Source: Herbaspirillum sp. RV1423
GTDB taxonomy: Bacteria; Pseudomonadota; Gammaproteobacteria; Burkholderiales; Burkholderiaceae_D
DNA: 64,000 nucleotides
Assembly: GCF_000577615.1 (NCBI RefSeq)
Contig: NZ_CBXX010000002.1
Coordinates: forward strand, 124,001-188,000
Direction: 5' to 3'
Shown: piece by piece, positions 47,346-56,787 of the stretch
Position numbering within the stretch: position 1 is the stretch's first letter
How the letters are laid out: the number at the start of each line of letters is the position of its first letter
Position numbers and translations under genes: made by a program
The notes under the pieces: model-generated
Database searches by the model: none
What the model was told of the DNA's origin: nothing
What the model saw: the letters and a program-made list of their open reading frames with translations, nothing else

Positions 47346-47437
47346 GCGACAGGAGGGAATCGGCTTGACCGAACAGCATTACCGCTTCATCGACTCTTTC
47401 AGCCTCCTTGTTGAGACGATGCAATATCCATTCAGGT

Positions 47438-48709
47438 TTATTGTTGCGGCTTGTACCATTTGGCGAACCCGGTCTGGATCTTGGTCGCTGCTTCCAGCGG
47501 CGTCATCTTGCCGTTCAGGACTTGCGCGTTGACGTTCCACATCTCGTTTTCCATGCTCGGCGTGCCGCGGTTGAGGATCTGCGAGTTCACGCGGATGGTC
47601 GACGAGCACGACTTGCGCCAGTCGATCATCTGCTTGGCGATCGGATCCTTGACCGAGATCAGGTGGTTCGACAGCGAGAAGAAGCCGGTGACCTTGTTGG
47701 TGTAGATGTCGGCGAACTCTTGCGAACCCAGCCAGGCCAGGAATTTGTAGGCGTCTTCCTTGTTCTTCGACTTCTTGTTCACGCCCATGCCGATGTCGTT
47801 GTGGTCCGAGATGTAGCAGGCGTCGCCGGCTTTCGGCACCGGCGGCGGGAACGCGCCCAGCTCCAGCTTGGCGTTGGCATTGGTGTTGAAATAGGCGATG
47901 TCCCACGAACCGGCCGCATACACCGCGCCCTGGCCCAGCGCGAACATGTTCTGGCTGTCGCCGTAGCTCTGCGCGGAGGCGCCCTTGGACAGGTACTTGC
48001 CGAGTTTTGCTTCATATTCCCAGGCGCTGACGAACTGCGGATCGGTGAACTTGGCCTTGCCCGCGATCAGCGCCTTGCGGCCGGCTTCGCCCTTCCAGTA
48101 GTTGGGGCCGACGCCGGTGAACAGCACCTGGTGCGCTTCCCATTGGTCGGCGGTGCCCAGCACCAGCGGCGTATATTTGCCGCCGGCCTTGACGGTCTCC
48201 AGCAATTTGAAGAACTCGGCTTCGGTCTTCGGCGGCTGCAGGTTGAGTTCCTTGAAGATCTTCTGGTTGTACAGGAAGCCGTGCATCACGGAAGCGATCG
48301 GCATGCAGAACGTGTCCTTGCCGTCGTCGGTCTGCCAGGCGACTTTGGACGATGCCGGGAAGGACTCCATGCCGGCCTTGCCGTCCAGTTTTTCCAGGTG
48401 GCCCTTGTTGTAGAGCGACAGCGACACGTCGAACGGACGGCAGGCGACCAGGTCGCCGGCGGTGCCGCCGGCCAGGCGCGCGGTCAGACTGGAGTCGTAT
48501 TCGGTGGGGGCGGTCGGGGAGAATTTGACGGTGATGCCGGGATTCTTCTTCTGGAAGGCCGGGATCAGGACGTTTTCCCACAGCGCCAGGTCGTCGACGC
48601 GCCAGCTTTCGATGGTCAGGGTGCCGGCCTGGGCGTTGCCGCCGGCCAGAGCGACCAGTACGGCGCTGCCGAGGGTGGCGAGAGCGAGGGCTTTCTTGAC
48701 GGTTTGCAT
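47438..48709 (-). CDS. ABC solute-binding protein for GlcNAc-type sugars
   Basis: This 423-residue periplasmic protein starts at ATG 48709 with AGGAGA before it. The signal peptide is cleaved near NAQA-GTL. Family-1 motifs are ESWRVDDLALWENVLIPAF, ARLAGGTAGDLVACRPFDVS, ASVMHGFLYNQKIF and GVNKKSKNKEDAYKFLAWLG. It is the first gene of the importer-nag operon. Two cysteines in the mature chain (DACYISD and RKSCSST) may form a disulfide. A 9-bp inverted repeat (48851-48881) upstream may be the operator. Confidence 0.9.
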   Translation of the reverse strand: MQTVKKALALATLGSAVLVALAGGNAQAGTLTIESWRVDDLALWENVLIPAFQKKNPGITVKFSPTAPTEYDSSLTARLAGGTAGDLVACRPFDVSLSLYNKGHLEKLDGKAGMESFPASSKVAWQTDDGKDTFCMPIASVMHGFLYNQKIFKELNLQPPKTEAEFFKLLETVKAGGKYTPLVLGTADQWEAHQVLFTGVGPNYWKGEAGRKALIAGKAKFTDPQFVSAWEYEAKLGKYLSKGASAQSYGDSQNMFALGQGAVYAAGSWDIAYFNTNANAKLELGAFPPPVPKAGDACYISDHNDIGMGVNKKSKNKEDAYKFLAWLGSQEFADIYTNKVTGFFSLSNHLISVKDPIAKQMIDWRKSCSSTIRVNSQILNRGTPSMENEMWNVNAQVLNGKMTPLEAATKIQTGFAKWYKPQQ

Positions 48710-49163
48710 CAAAGGTCTCCTAATGGTGTTTTTAACATTGATGAAAAGGCCGCTCTGAGTTTCCGAAAAAGTCCGCAATTGCAGAGCCAGCGCCGCGACA
48801 GTAGCACCGGAGAAAATGTGATGCGAGCATTGGCAATGACAGTGCAAATAATTTCTTAAGTATTTGATTTGATTAAGAAATGACGGGATTTGCAATCGCG
48901 CCGGATTACATATGTTTACAGAAGGTTCGGGGCGATCCGGCGTTGCGGCAAGGGCGGCGCATCGTGCGGCTTTGTAAGGCGTCCGGGCCGGTTAACAGGA
49001 AACTCAATAAAACATTACATTTCTTTACAAAACCTGAGTTCAAATAATGTTCTTATCGCGTTGGAGTGCGTAGAACTCATTTCATAAATAGGCGTGAGAT
49101 AGGCGTGAGATGCCTTCCAGTTACGCTATAGTCACACGCGCTTTGGAGACGCATCAAACCATA
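48710..49163. promoter_or_regulatory. Divergent regulatory region of the nag importer and sensor cluster
   Basis: A perfect inverted repeat ATTTCTTAA (48851-48859) with TTAAGAAAT (48873-48881) and a 13-base spacer lies about 150 bp upstream of the nag binding-protein start. It is a candidate operator. Toward the plus-strand genes, TTTACA followed 15-16 bases later by TAATGT (near 49021-49050) resembles a sigma-70 promoter. AGGCGTGAG occurs just before 49110. No gene is supported inside the region. Confidence 0.4.
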
Positions 49164-50513
49164 ATGATAAAAATGACAAGGCCCGGATTGAAGTTGCACA
49201 GGGAGATGAATCTGCGCGCCGCAACATTCTTGTTGGCGGCGATATTGCCGTTCTGTTTTTGCCAGCCTGCGAGCGCTGCCAGCCTTGCAGTACCGGGGCA
49301 AACACAGCAGCAATCGCAACAATCTCTGCAGGTGCTGCACTGGTGGACCTCGGTCGGCGAACGCAAGGCGGTCGGCGTGCTGATCAGCAAGCTGGCCGAG
49401 CAGAATATCCAGTGGCGCGACGCCGCCATTCCGGGCGGCGCCGGCATCGGCGCCGGCAAGGTGCTGAAAAGCATGGTGCTGGCCGGACATGCACCCGAAG
49501 TCACGCAACTGAACGGCGTCATCTTCGGCGAATGGGCCGACCTCGGCCTGCTGCTGGAACTGGACAATGTGGCCGTGCAGGGCAACTGGCAAAAGCTGCT
49601 GTTCCCGACCGCGTGGTCGCTGCTGAACAACCACGGCCACGTCGTCGCCGCGCCGCTCGGCATCCATCGCATCAACAATCTCTACTACAACCTGGCGATC
49701 TTCAACCGTCTCGGGCTGAGCGTGCCGCGCACCTGGGACGAGTTCGAACAGGTCGCCGTCAAGCTGAAGCGGGCCGGCGTCGTCCCGCTGGCGCAGAGCA
49801 GCGAGTCGTGGCAGGTCGCCACCTTGTTTGAAACGCTGGTGCTGGCCGAAAGCGGTCCGGCCTATTATCGCCAGTTGTTCGTCGACTTGAACCAGCGCGC
49901 GTTTGCCGATGCACGCCTGCTGCATGCGCTCAGGCGCCTGCGCGGACTCAAGCAGGCCATGTCGGCGCCGGTGCGCGAACGTCCCTGGACCGAAGTGGCG
50001 CGCGAGTTTGCCGACGGCGATGCCGCCATGTTCATCATGGGCGACTGGGCCAAGGGCGAGTTCAATGCCTGGGGATTGAACGCCGACCAGCAGTTCGGCT
50101 GCGCCGCCGTGCCGGGCACCGCCGATTACCATTTGTACAGCATCGACACGCTGGCGATGTTCGCCGACGATTATTCGCACCAGCCGGCGCAGGAAGTGCT
50201 GGCGCAAATTGCGATGTCGCCGGCGGTGCAATCCGACTACAATAAATTCAAGGGCGCGATCCCGGTCTGGCGTTCGCCGGACACCAGCAGGATGGATAGC
50301 TGTGCGCAGAATTCGTGGCGCGTGTTCAGCAAGGGCGCGACCTATCAGGCGCCGAGCCTGGTGCATCGCATGGCGGCCGACGAAACCACCAAGGACGCCA
50401 TCGTCGCCGAGCTGCGGCGTTTCTTCGTCGACGACCAGATCAGCGAGGTCGAGACGCAGCGGCGACTGGCGGCGATCGCCAGGGCGCTTTCGCGCAGCGG
50501 TAAAGTGGACTAA
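49164..50513 (+). CDS. Orphan ABC-type solute-binding protein linked to a two-component system
   Basis: This protein of about 449 residues has a signal peptide around MNLRAATFLLAAILPFCFC (cleaved near ASA-ASL). Motifs of family-1 sugar-binding proteins are LQVLHWWTSVGERKAVGVL, GIHRINNLYYNLAIFNRLG and FADGDAAMFIMGDWAKGEF. LHWWTSGGE-type starts are common in glucose or mannose binding proteins. No permease or ATPase accompanies it; an OmpR/EnvZ-type pair follows 14 bases later. It is divergent from the nag importer. A sensory role is inferred. The start is uncertain, with candidates at 49110, 49164, 49173 and 49206. Confidence 0.8.
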   Translation: MIKMTRPGLKLHREMNLRAATFLLAAILPFCFCQPASAASLAVPGQTQQQSQQSLQVLHWWTSVGERKAVGVLISKLAEQNIQWRDAAIPGGAGIGAGKVLKSMVLAGHAPEVTQLNGVIFGEWADLGLLLELDNVAVQGNWQKLLFPTAWSLLNNHGHVVAAPLGIHRINNLYYNLAIFNRLGLSVPRTWDEFEQVAVKLKRAGVVPLAQSSESWQVATLFETLVLAESGPAYYRQLFVDLNQRAFADARLLHALRRLRGLKQAMSAPVRERPWTEVAREFADGDAAMFIMGDWAKGEFNAWGLNADQQFGCAAVPGTADYHLYSIDTLAMFADDYSHQPAQEVLAQIAMSPAVQSDYNKFKGAIPVWRSPDTSRMDSCAQNSWRVFSKGATYQAPSLVHRMAADETTKDAIVAELRRFFVDDQISEVETQRRLAAIARALSRSGKVD

Positions 50514-50527
50514 CCAGACAAGCAACA

Positions 50528-51241
50528 ATGACGCGCAAAATCCTCATCGTCGACGACGACCAGAAAACCCGGACGCTCCTGAAAACCTATCTGGAGAAGA
50601 ACCAGTACGAAGTGCGCCTGGCGCATAACGGCGAAGCCTTCCTGGCCGAGTTCCAGCGCTATGCCGATGAGCTGTCGCTGGTGATCCTCGACGTGATGCT
50701 GCCGGACACCGACGGCTTCGCGCTGTGCAAGATCGTGCGCCGCAAATCGAATGTGCCGATCATCATGCTGACCGCCAGCTCGGATGAGACGGACCGCGTG
50801 GTAGGTCTGGAGCTCGGCGCCGACGATTACATCGCCAAGCCCTACAGCCCGCGCGAACTGCTGGCGCGCATCAAGGCCATCCATCGCCGCACCGGCATCG
50901 ACAACGCCGCCGCGCCGCGCTTCTACCGCTTCGTCGGCTTCACGCTGGATACGGTGGAACGCACGTTGTTCGACAGCGCAGGGCAGGTGGTGGCGTTGAC
51001 CGGCATGGACTATCAGTTGCTGAAGTACTTCGTCGAACATCCCGGGGACGTATTGGACCGCAATGTGCTCAGCGAAGAAACGCGCGGCCGCGACGCCGGT
51101 CCGCTGGACCGTTCGCTCGACGTGCAGATCAGCAAGCTGCGCCTGCGCCTGAACGACGGCGGCAAGCAGCCGCATCTGATCAAGACCGTGCGCGGCGCGG
51201 GTTACGTATTCTCGGCCGACGTCACGGCAGCGTCGGCCTGA
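50528..51241 (+). CDS. OmpR-family response regulator
   Basis: This 237-residue protein has an acidic pocket IVDDDQK, phospho-acceptor Asp55 (LVILDVMLPDTDGFA) and Lys in YIAKPYSPREL. A winged-helix output domain contains GMDYQLLKYFVEHPGD and HLIKTVRGAGYVFSAD. It lies between the orphan binding protein and the kinase gene, 2 bp before the kinase. It resembles the GltR/OmpR group that controls sugar uptake. Candidate targets are its own operon and the divergent nag importer. Confidence 0.92.
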   Translation: MTRKILIVDDDQKTRTLLKTYLEKNQYEVRLAHNGEAFLAEFQRYADELSLVILDVMLPDTDGFALCKIVRRKSNVPIIMLTASSDETDRVVGLELGADDYIAKPYSPRELLARIKAIHRRTGIDNAAAPRFYRFVGFTLDTVERTLFDSAGQVVALTGMDYQLLKYFVEHPGDVLDRNVLSEETRGRDAGPLDRSLDVQISKLRLRLNDGGKQPHLIKTVRGAGYVFSADVTAASA

Positions 51242-51243
51242 TC

Positions 51244-52776
51244 ATGTCGGGGGTGTTGCCGCCATCACCGCCGTCGCCGCCGGACAGGGCTTTGCGCCGC
51301 CCGTCCTTTGCCGCGGTCACGCGCGTGCTCGACTGGCTGCTGCCGAATTCGCTGCTGGGCCGCTTGTCGGTGGTGATGATCTTCGGCGTACTGGTAACGC
51401 AACTGGCCGGCGGCCTGATCTGGGCCGCGCAACTGCGCACCAGATCCGAAGCCGAGACGCGCATCGCCGCGCAACACCTGGCGCACAGCGCTTCGGGCGC
51501 GATCCGCTATTTCATGAGCTTGCCGTCCAATTACCGGCCGATCATGATCCAGCAACTGCGCGAAATGGGCGGCACGCGCTTCTTCATCAACGCCAACAGC
51601 GCACGGGTGCCGATCCCGCCGATTGCGCACAACTCGCTGGCCGACATTGCAAGCGAAGCAGCGCTGGAAACCTTGAAATCCGACCTGGCGTTCCTGCCGG
51701 AATTCCATCTTGCGTTCGCGTGGCCGGATAACCTGCCGGTATCCGACGACGGGCTGAAGATCGGCGACCTGCCCGACAGTTGGGTGCAGCACATCCTGTT
51801 GATCAAGCCCAATCCGGCGCCGGTGCTGGTGATCCAGACCCAGATCGAGTCGGGCAAATGGCTGTACCTGGCGGCGTTGATGCCCAATCCTTACTTCCTC
51901 GACAGCAGCAATCCGCTGTCGCTCGACCGCGTGGTGTTGCAAGGCTTGTCGCTGGCGGCGATCCTGTTGCTGACGATCCTGGTGGTGCGCTGGACCACGC
52001 GTCCGCTGGCGGCCTTGTCGGATGCGGCCGAAGCTTTCGGCAAAGGCGAGACCGTGCCGGAACTGCCCGAGACCGGCAGCCGCGAGTTCGTCAAGACCGC
52101 GCGCGCCTTCAGCGGCATGCGCGAGCGCATCAAACGTTACCTGGAAGACCGCGAGCGCCTGTTCGTGTCGATCTCGCACGACTTGCGCACGCCGATCACG
52201 CGCCTGAAGCTGCGCACCGAATTGCTTGACGACGACGACATGCGCACCGAATTCCACGACGACCTCGATGAACTCGACATGATGGTCAAAGGAGCGTTGC
52301 AGTCGGTGAAAGACAGCGATATCCACGAGAATCGCACGGAGGTCCGGCTCGACGCGCTGGTCGCGCGCATGATCCGCGACGCCAGCATGGCCGGTCATGA
52401 AGTGGCGTTCGAGCCGTGCGGCATCACCGTGATCGCCAAGCCGCTGGCCCTGAAACGCGCCATCGGCAACCTGTTCGACAATGCGCTGCATTATGGCGAG
52501 AAGGTCGAGATTTCGATCCGCCAGTCGCAGGCGCTGGAAGGCGACATGGTCGAAATCGAGATCCGCGACCACGGCCCCGGCGTGCCGGAAGACGCCATGG
52601 GCAGCCTGTTCCAGCCTTATGTGCGGCTGGAGCACGGACGCAGCGCCAACAGCGGCGGCATGGGCCTCGGCCTGGGCATTGCGCGCAACATCGTGCAGGC
52701 GCACGGCGGCGAATTATTACTGCGCAATCACCCGCAGGGCGGCCTGATCGCCACCATCATCCTGCCCGCCAGATAA
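51244..52776 (+). CDS. EnvZ-like sensor histidine kinase
   Basis: This 510-residue kinase has TM1 near residues 40-62, a periplasmic region of about 170 residues, TM2 near 232-250, a HAMP domain (WTTRPLAALSDAAEAFGKGE) and phospho-acceptor His312 in VSISHDLRTPITRL. The ATPase has GNLFDNALHYG, DHGPGVP and GGMGLGLGIARNIV. The periplasmic part could dock the liganded binding protein encoded two genes upstream, as in other binding-protein-assisted kinases. That interaction is inferred from gene order only. Confidence 0.9.
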   Translation: MSGVLPPSPPSPPDRALRRPSFAAVTRVLDWLLPNSLLGRLSVVMIFGVLVTQLAGGLIWAAQLRTRSEAETRIAAQHLAHSASGAIRYFMSLPSNYRPIMIQQLREMGGTRFFINANSARVPIPPIAHNSLADIASEAALETLKSDLAFLPEFHLAFAWPDNLPVSDDGLKIGDLPDSWVQHILLIKPNPAPVLVIQTQIESGKWLYLAALMPNPYFLDSSNPLSLDRVVLQGLSLAAILLLTILVVRWTTRPLAALSDAAEAFGKGETVPELPETGSREFVKTARAFSGMRERIKRYLEDRERLFVSISHDLRTPITRLKLRTELLDDDDMRTEFHDDLDELDMMVKGALQSVKDSDIHENRTEVRLDALVARMIRDASMAGHEVAFEPCGITVIAKPLALKRAIGNLFDNALHYGEKVEISIRQSQALEGDMVEIEIRDHGPGVPEDAMGSLFQPYVRLEHGRSANSGGMGLGLGIARNIVQAHGGELLLRNHPQGGLIATIILPAR

Positions 52777-52886
52777 ACGGCGAGACATCCCGGCTCGTCA
52801 GCAGGCGTGAGCGACAATGCGCATCGCTCGATGCGCCGGTTCGCGAATGAAGCTGATTAAAATGCAATACGAGACTACAATGTAGC

Positions 52887-52904
52887 CCAAAGAATTTTCT
52901 TTGG
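52887..52904. promoter_or_regulatory. Perfect palindromic hairpin before the hydrolase gene
   Basis: CCAAAGAA at 52887-52894 and TTCTTTGG at 52897-52904 are exact complements around TT, 22 bp before the hydrolase start. It could be an operator or a 5'-UTR stem near the ribosome-binding region. Confidence 0.3.
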
Positions 52905-52925
52905 TATCTCGCTAACGAATCACGC

Positions 52926-53810
52926 ATGAATCAGACCGCACGCCAAGAACATCAACTCGAACGCCAGGCCGAGCGCCACAAAGATCACGCGGTAATCTTG
53001 CTGCACGGCTTGTGCGGGACGAGCCTGGAGCTGGGCACCATTCCCAAGGCGCTGAAAAAAGCCAATTGCAATGTGGTCGAGATACAGATCCCGAACTATT
53101 CCGCCGCGCTGACCGAACCGGGCGTCACGCCCAACTGGATGGACTGGTGCGCCATGGTGGAAAGCAGGGTGGTCAAGCTCAAGGAAGAGTACAAGACGGT
53201 GTCGCTGTGCGGCCTCAGTATGGGCGCCACGCTGGCGCTGGCGGTGGCCAGCTTCAGCCGCGAAGTGCTGTGCGTGGTGCTGTTGTCGCCGGTGCTGAAA
53301 TACGACGGCTGGTCGATTCCCTGGTATCACCGGATGATGAACATTCCGTATAGCCTCGGTTATCGCAACTGGACTTACAAGGAAAGCGATCCCTACGGCA
53401 TCAAGAATTTCGAGATGCGCCGACGGGTCGCCAATGCGCTGAAAAAAGACGGCGTGGCGGCGGTCGGCGCGGCAGCCATCCCGGCGCGCCAATTATGGGC
53501 GGCGCAAAAACTGATGGCGTATGTGCGCAACTCCTTGCCGCTGGTGCGCGCCAGCGCGCTGGTGATCCATTCCATCGACGATGAAACGGCCGCGCCGCGC
53601 AATGCCGAGATGATCATGGAGAACATCAAGTCGGAAGTGCGCAAGGTGATCTGGCTGGGCGACTGCTATCACATCATCACGGTCGACAATGAGCGCGAGA
53701 TCGTGACCAACGAAGCGGTGCAGTTCATCAAGCGCAATATTGAAATGCACAGCAACGACATGTCGCTGAAATATCTGCTGCATAATGCGCCGTTGAAGGA
53801 TCGCCGCTAG
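52926..53810 (+). CDS. Alpha/beta-hydrolase (carboxylesterase-like)
   Basis: This 294-residue serine hydrolase has oxyanion motif LLHGLCGTSLEL and nucleophile Ser98 in SLCGLSMGATLAL. An acid lies in VIHSIDDETAAPRNAE, and the catalytic His is in GDCYHIITVDNERE. The last pattern (YHxITxDN) is that of EstB-type monoacylglycerol or carboxylesterases. There is no signal peptide. A membrane protein gene follows after 17 bp, so they may be co-transcribed. The substrate is unknown. Confidence 0.82.
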   Translation: MNQTARQEHQLERQAERHKDHAVILLHGLCGTSLELGTIPKALKKANCNVVEIQIPNYSAALTEPGVTPNWMDWCAMVESRVVKLKEEYKTVSLCGLSMGATLALAVASFSREVLCVVLLSPVLKYDGWSIPWYHRMMNIPYSLGYRNWTYKESDPYGIKNFEMRRRVANALKKDGVAAVGAAAIPARQLWAAQKLMAYVRNSLPLVRASALVIHSIDDETAAPRNAEMIMENIKSEVRKVIWLGDCYHIITVDNEREIVTNEAVQFIKRNIEMHSNDMSLKYLLHNAPLKDRR

Positions 53811-53827
53811 GCGCCCGAGGATATGTC

Positions 53828-54352
53828 ATGACTGCCATCAAACTTAGAAACGCCAAACGCTGGAAGACCGGCGGCCTGCGTCCCATCCTGGTCTGCCTGT
53901 GCGGCTTCGTCATCGCTTTCGCCTTGCGCTACGTGCTGAGTCCGGTCGTCGACGAAGCCATGTCGATGCTGTTCTTCGCGATCAACTGCATTGTGATGAG
54001 CTATCTGTTCGGCTTTGCCTATTCGTTTGGCTTGCTGCTGTTAAGCATCCCGACGGCCTTGTTCTTTTTCCGCAAGCCGTATTTCATGATGGATGGACTG
54101 GGCGACAAGGATGTGTTCCTGATCGTGGTGTACGGCAGCATCGTGATGCTGACGTCGTTCATCATTGAATGGCTGCAGCGGGAACGTTATTCCGCCGTGC
54201 TGCAGCAGCGCGTGTCGGAAACGCGCTACCAGATGCTGATCGAGTCCGACCAGGCGCGCCGCGCCGAATATGCCGAGCATTTCGAGGCCGTCGCCAAGCG
54301 GCAGAGCGAGGAAGCGCGCCCTGTCGGCGTGGCCGAACCGCGGCAACCTTAG
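53828..54352 (+). CDS. Small membrane protein with KdpD-like (DUF4118) four-helix domain
   Basis: This is a 174-residue protein. Hydrophobic segments near residues 18-37 ([20 protein letters not shown]), 45-62, 64-81 and 98-115 give a four-helix bundle resembling the DUF4118 sensor domain of KdpD-type kinases. A soluble helix with coiled-coil character ([20 protein letters not shown]) and a polar tail follow. No kinase or cyclase output domain is present. It follows the hydrolase gene and overlaps the end of the convergent cysteine desulfurase gene by 4 bp. Function unknown. Confidence 0.7.
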   Translation: MTAIKLRNAKRWKTGGLRPILVCLCGFVIAFALRYVLSPVVDEAMSMLFFAINCIVMSYLFGFAYSFGLLLLSIPTALFFFRKPYFMMDGLGDKDVFLIVVYGSIVMLTSFIIEWLQRERYSAVLQQRVSETRYQMLIESDQARRAEYAEHFEAVAKRQSEEARPVGVAEPRQP

Positions 54353-55542
54353 GCCTGCAGCAACTGGTGCAACGTGTTGATGGTGTAGTCGATTTCCGCA
54401 GCAGTCGTGTAGCGCCCCAGCGAAAAACGGATGGCGCTGCGCGCCAATGCTGCCGGGCGGCCGATCGCCGTCAGCACGTATGACGGCGCCGCATTGGCGG
54501 AATTACAGGCCGAACCGGCCGAGACGGCGATATCCAGCAACTGTCCCGCCACCGACACTTCTCCCCCCAGATCGAAACTCACATTGAGGTTGTGCGGAAT
54601 GCGCGCCGTTTCGGAGCCGTTCAGCACCACGCCGGGCAGCGCCTTCAGGCCTTGCCACAAACGGTCGCGCAAGATGCGGATGCGCGCCGCTTCTTCATCC
54701 AGCAAACTCGCGGCGAGCGCAAAGGCTTCGCCCATGCCGACGATCTGGTGCGTCGCCAGGGTGCCGGAGCGCATGCCGTTTTCATGGCCGCCGCCGTCGA
54801 TCTGGGCTTCCAGCTTGAGCGCCGGATTGTGGCGCACGAAGAGGGCACCGATGCCTTTCGGACCATAAATCTTGTGCGCGCTGAACGACATCAGGTCGAC
54901 CTTCAGCGCACGCAGGTCGATGGCGATCTTGCCGGCGGCCTGCACTGCGTCGACATGGAACACGATGCCGCGCGCCCCGCAGATCTCGCCCAGCTCGGCG
55001 ATGGGCTGGATCACGCCGATTTCGTTGTTGACCATCATGACCGAGGCGACGATGGTGTCCGGCCGCAGCGCGGCCTGGAGCTGCTCGACCGTGACCAGGC
55101 CGTCGGCCTGCGGTTGCAGGTAGGTGACTTCGAAGCCGGCGCGTTCCAGCGTGTGCATGGTGTCGAGCACCGCCTTGTGTTCGGTGCTGACGGTGATCAG
55201 GTGTTTGCCGCGGCCGGCTTCGCGCAGAGCATGGGCTGCGCCTTTCAAGGCCAGGTTGTTGGATTCGGTGGCGCCTGAGGTCCAGACGATTTCGCCGGCT
55301 TGCGCACCGACCAGGGCAGCGACCTGCTTGCGCGCCTTTTCCACAGCGGCCTTGGCTTCCCAGCCGAAAGAATGCGAACTGCTGGCAGGATTGCCGAACT
55401 TCTCGGTCAGGTAGGCGCACATCCTGGCTGCCACCTGGGGATCGACCGGCGTGGTCGCGGAATAATCGAGATAGATCGGAAACTGCAGCGGCGCTTCGTC
55501 GGCGGCGACTGAGGGGGAGGGACAGGCAGAAGGAGCATTCAT
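54349..55542 (-). CDS. Cysteine desulfurase (NifS/IscS family)
   Basis: This 397-residue PLP enzyme takes sulfur from cysteine for Fe-S clusters or thiolation. The fold start is [19 protein letters not shown]. The PLP lysine is Lys224 in [12 protein letters not shown], with His122 in STEHKAV and the persulfide-forming Cys346 in [17 protein letters not shown]. The Cys loop is of group I (IscS-like) length. It is not in an isc or suf operon, so it may be a secondary desulfurase. An AT-rich 237-bp gap separates it from the divergent LysR gene. Confidence 0.92.
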   Translation of the reverse strand: MNAPSACPSPSVAADEAPLQFPIYLDYSATTPVDPQVAARMCAYLTEKFGNPASSSHSFGWEAKAAVEKARKQVAALVGAQAGEIVWTSGATESNNLALKGAAHALREAGRGKHLITVSTEHKAVLDTMHTLERAGFEVTYLQPQADGLVTVEQLQAALRPDTIVASVMMVNNEIGVIQPIAELGEICGARGIVFHVDAVQAAGKIAIDLRALKVDLMSFSAHKIYGPKGIGALFVRHNPALKLEAQIDGGGHENGMRSGTLATHQIVGMGEAFALAASLLDEEAARIRILRDRLWQGLKALPGVVLNGSETARIPHNLNVSFDLGGEVSVAGQLLDIAVSAGSACNSANAAPSYVLTAIGRPAALARSAIRFSLGRYTTAAEIDYTINTLHQLLQA

Positions 55543-55779
55543 GACGATGAATCCGAAGTGAGGATGTGCTTACGGTACGACGAAATGTATAGATGAAAAA
55601 CGAATATAAACTAATTTCAATATGCAATTTTCAACTTATGGAAAAACTCGCCTCATGAAAGCTGATCGGCCTTGGCTGCACCGTATTCGCAATTTTTCGT
55701 ATTAAGTTATGCAAAATGATTATACTTAAACAGAATATATATTGCCCTATAATTCGAAAATCATATAAACCATAATAAT

Positions 55780-56709
55780 ATGGACTTAAACCAACTGGAA
55801 GCTTTTTCGGCGGTCATGACGATAGGCAGCGTAACCGGAGCCGGGCGCAGCCTGGGACGGTCGCAACCGGCCGTCAGCAAGGCGATCCAGGACTTGGAAA
55901 GCGAACTCGGCTACGCGCTCTTTGACCGCAACGGTCCGCGTGTGACGCCCACCGACAAGGCTTTCCTGTTGTATGAGGAAGTCGAGCGTTCCTTGGTCGG
56001 TTTGCGCACGATCCGCGAGCGCGCCCTCGAAATCGGCCGTGACGAAATCCAGCCCATCCATTTGGTGGCGACCCCGGCGCTGGCCTCGACCATTGCGCCG
56101 GCAGCCCTGAAACTGGTGGAAAAGAACGGTCTGCCGGAACATATCCATCTACGCAGCGCTTCGGCTGAACAAGTCGTGCATTCGGTGCTGCACCGCACCG
56201 TCAGCCTCGGCCTGACCAGCCTGCCGGTAGGGCACCGCGGCCTCGACCTGCACTGGATCGGCCAGGCGCCGTGCGTGGCGGTGCTGCGCACGGACAATCC
56301 GCTGGCGAAGGCGGATGTGGTGACGATCGATGCCTTGCGCGGCCAGCGCATCATCACCATGTCCAATCGCTACCGTTTGCGCCAACGCATCGATATGGCG
56401 CTGGGACAGGACAAGCCCCTGGACGTCGCCATCGAAACCAATACCTCCTTCAACGCCATCATGGCCGCGCATGCCGGACTGGGCGTGGCGCTGGTCGAGC
56501 CGATGACGGCGCTGGGCATGCCGATCGAAGGCCTGGCGGTGCGACCGCTGGCGGTGAACATCCCGTTTTATTTCGGCGTGGTCACGCCTTTCGGCAAGCC
56601 GGTCGACGGCTTGACGCAGGCGCTGATCGGCGCCATCGAAACGGCCGCGCGCGACATTTTGCACGGTTTCGTCAAGCGCGACGCCGGCGACCATGACGAT
56701 TTGCTGTGA
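55780..56709 (+). CDS. LysR-family transcriptional regulator
   Basis: This 309-residue regulator has an N-terminal helix-turn-helix (LNQLEAFSAVMTIGSVTGAG; SQPAVSKAIQDLESELGYAL; FDRNGPRVTPTDKA) and a periplasmic-binding-like effector domain. It reads in the same direction as the flavoprotein and importer genes, starting 78 bp before them. It may be the activator of the cluster or of the divergent desulfurase. The upstream gap 55543-55779 is strongly AT-rich, with no clear T-N11-A dyad that I could settle on. Confidence 0.9.
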   Translation: MDLNQLEAFSAVMTIGSVTGAGRSLGRSQPAVSKAIQDLESELGYALFDRNGPRVTPTDKAFLLYEEVERSLVGLRTIRERALEIGRDEIQPIHLVATPALASTIAPAALKLVEKNGLPEHIHLRSASAEQVVHSVLHRTVSLGLTSLPVGHRGLDLHWIGQAPCVAVLRTDNPLAKADVVTIDALRGQRIITMSNRYRLRQRIDMALGQDKPLDVAIETNTSFNAIMAAHAGLGVALVEPMTALGMPIEGLAVRPLAVNIPFYFGVVTPFGKPVDGLTQALIGAIETAARDILHGFVKRDAGDHDDLL

Positions 56710-56787
56710 GCGCAGGTGAGCCATTGATCGAACGACAAGCATGCACAAGATATTTCAACTTCAGCCGACACGGAAAGGGCGTTCATC

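Noticed and set aside
49077-50528. Long minus-strand frame over the orphan binding-protein gene
   Set aside because: It is the antisense shadow of a gene with signal peptide and binding-protein motifs. It has no family features of its own.
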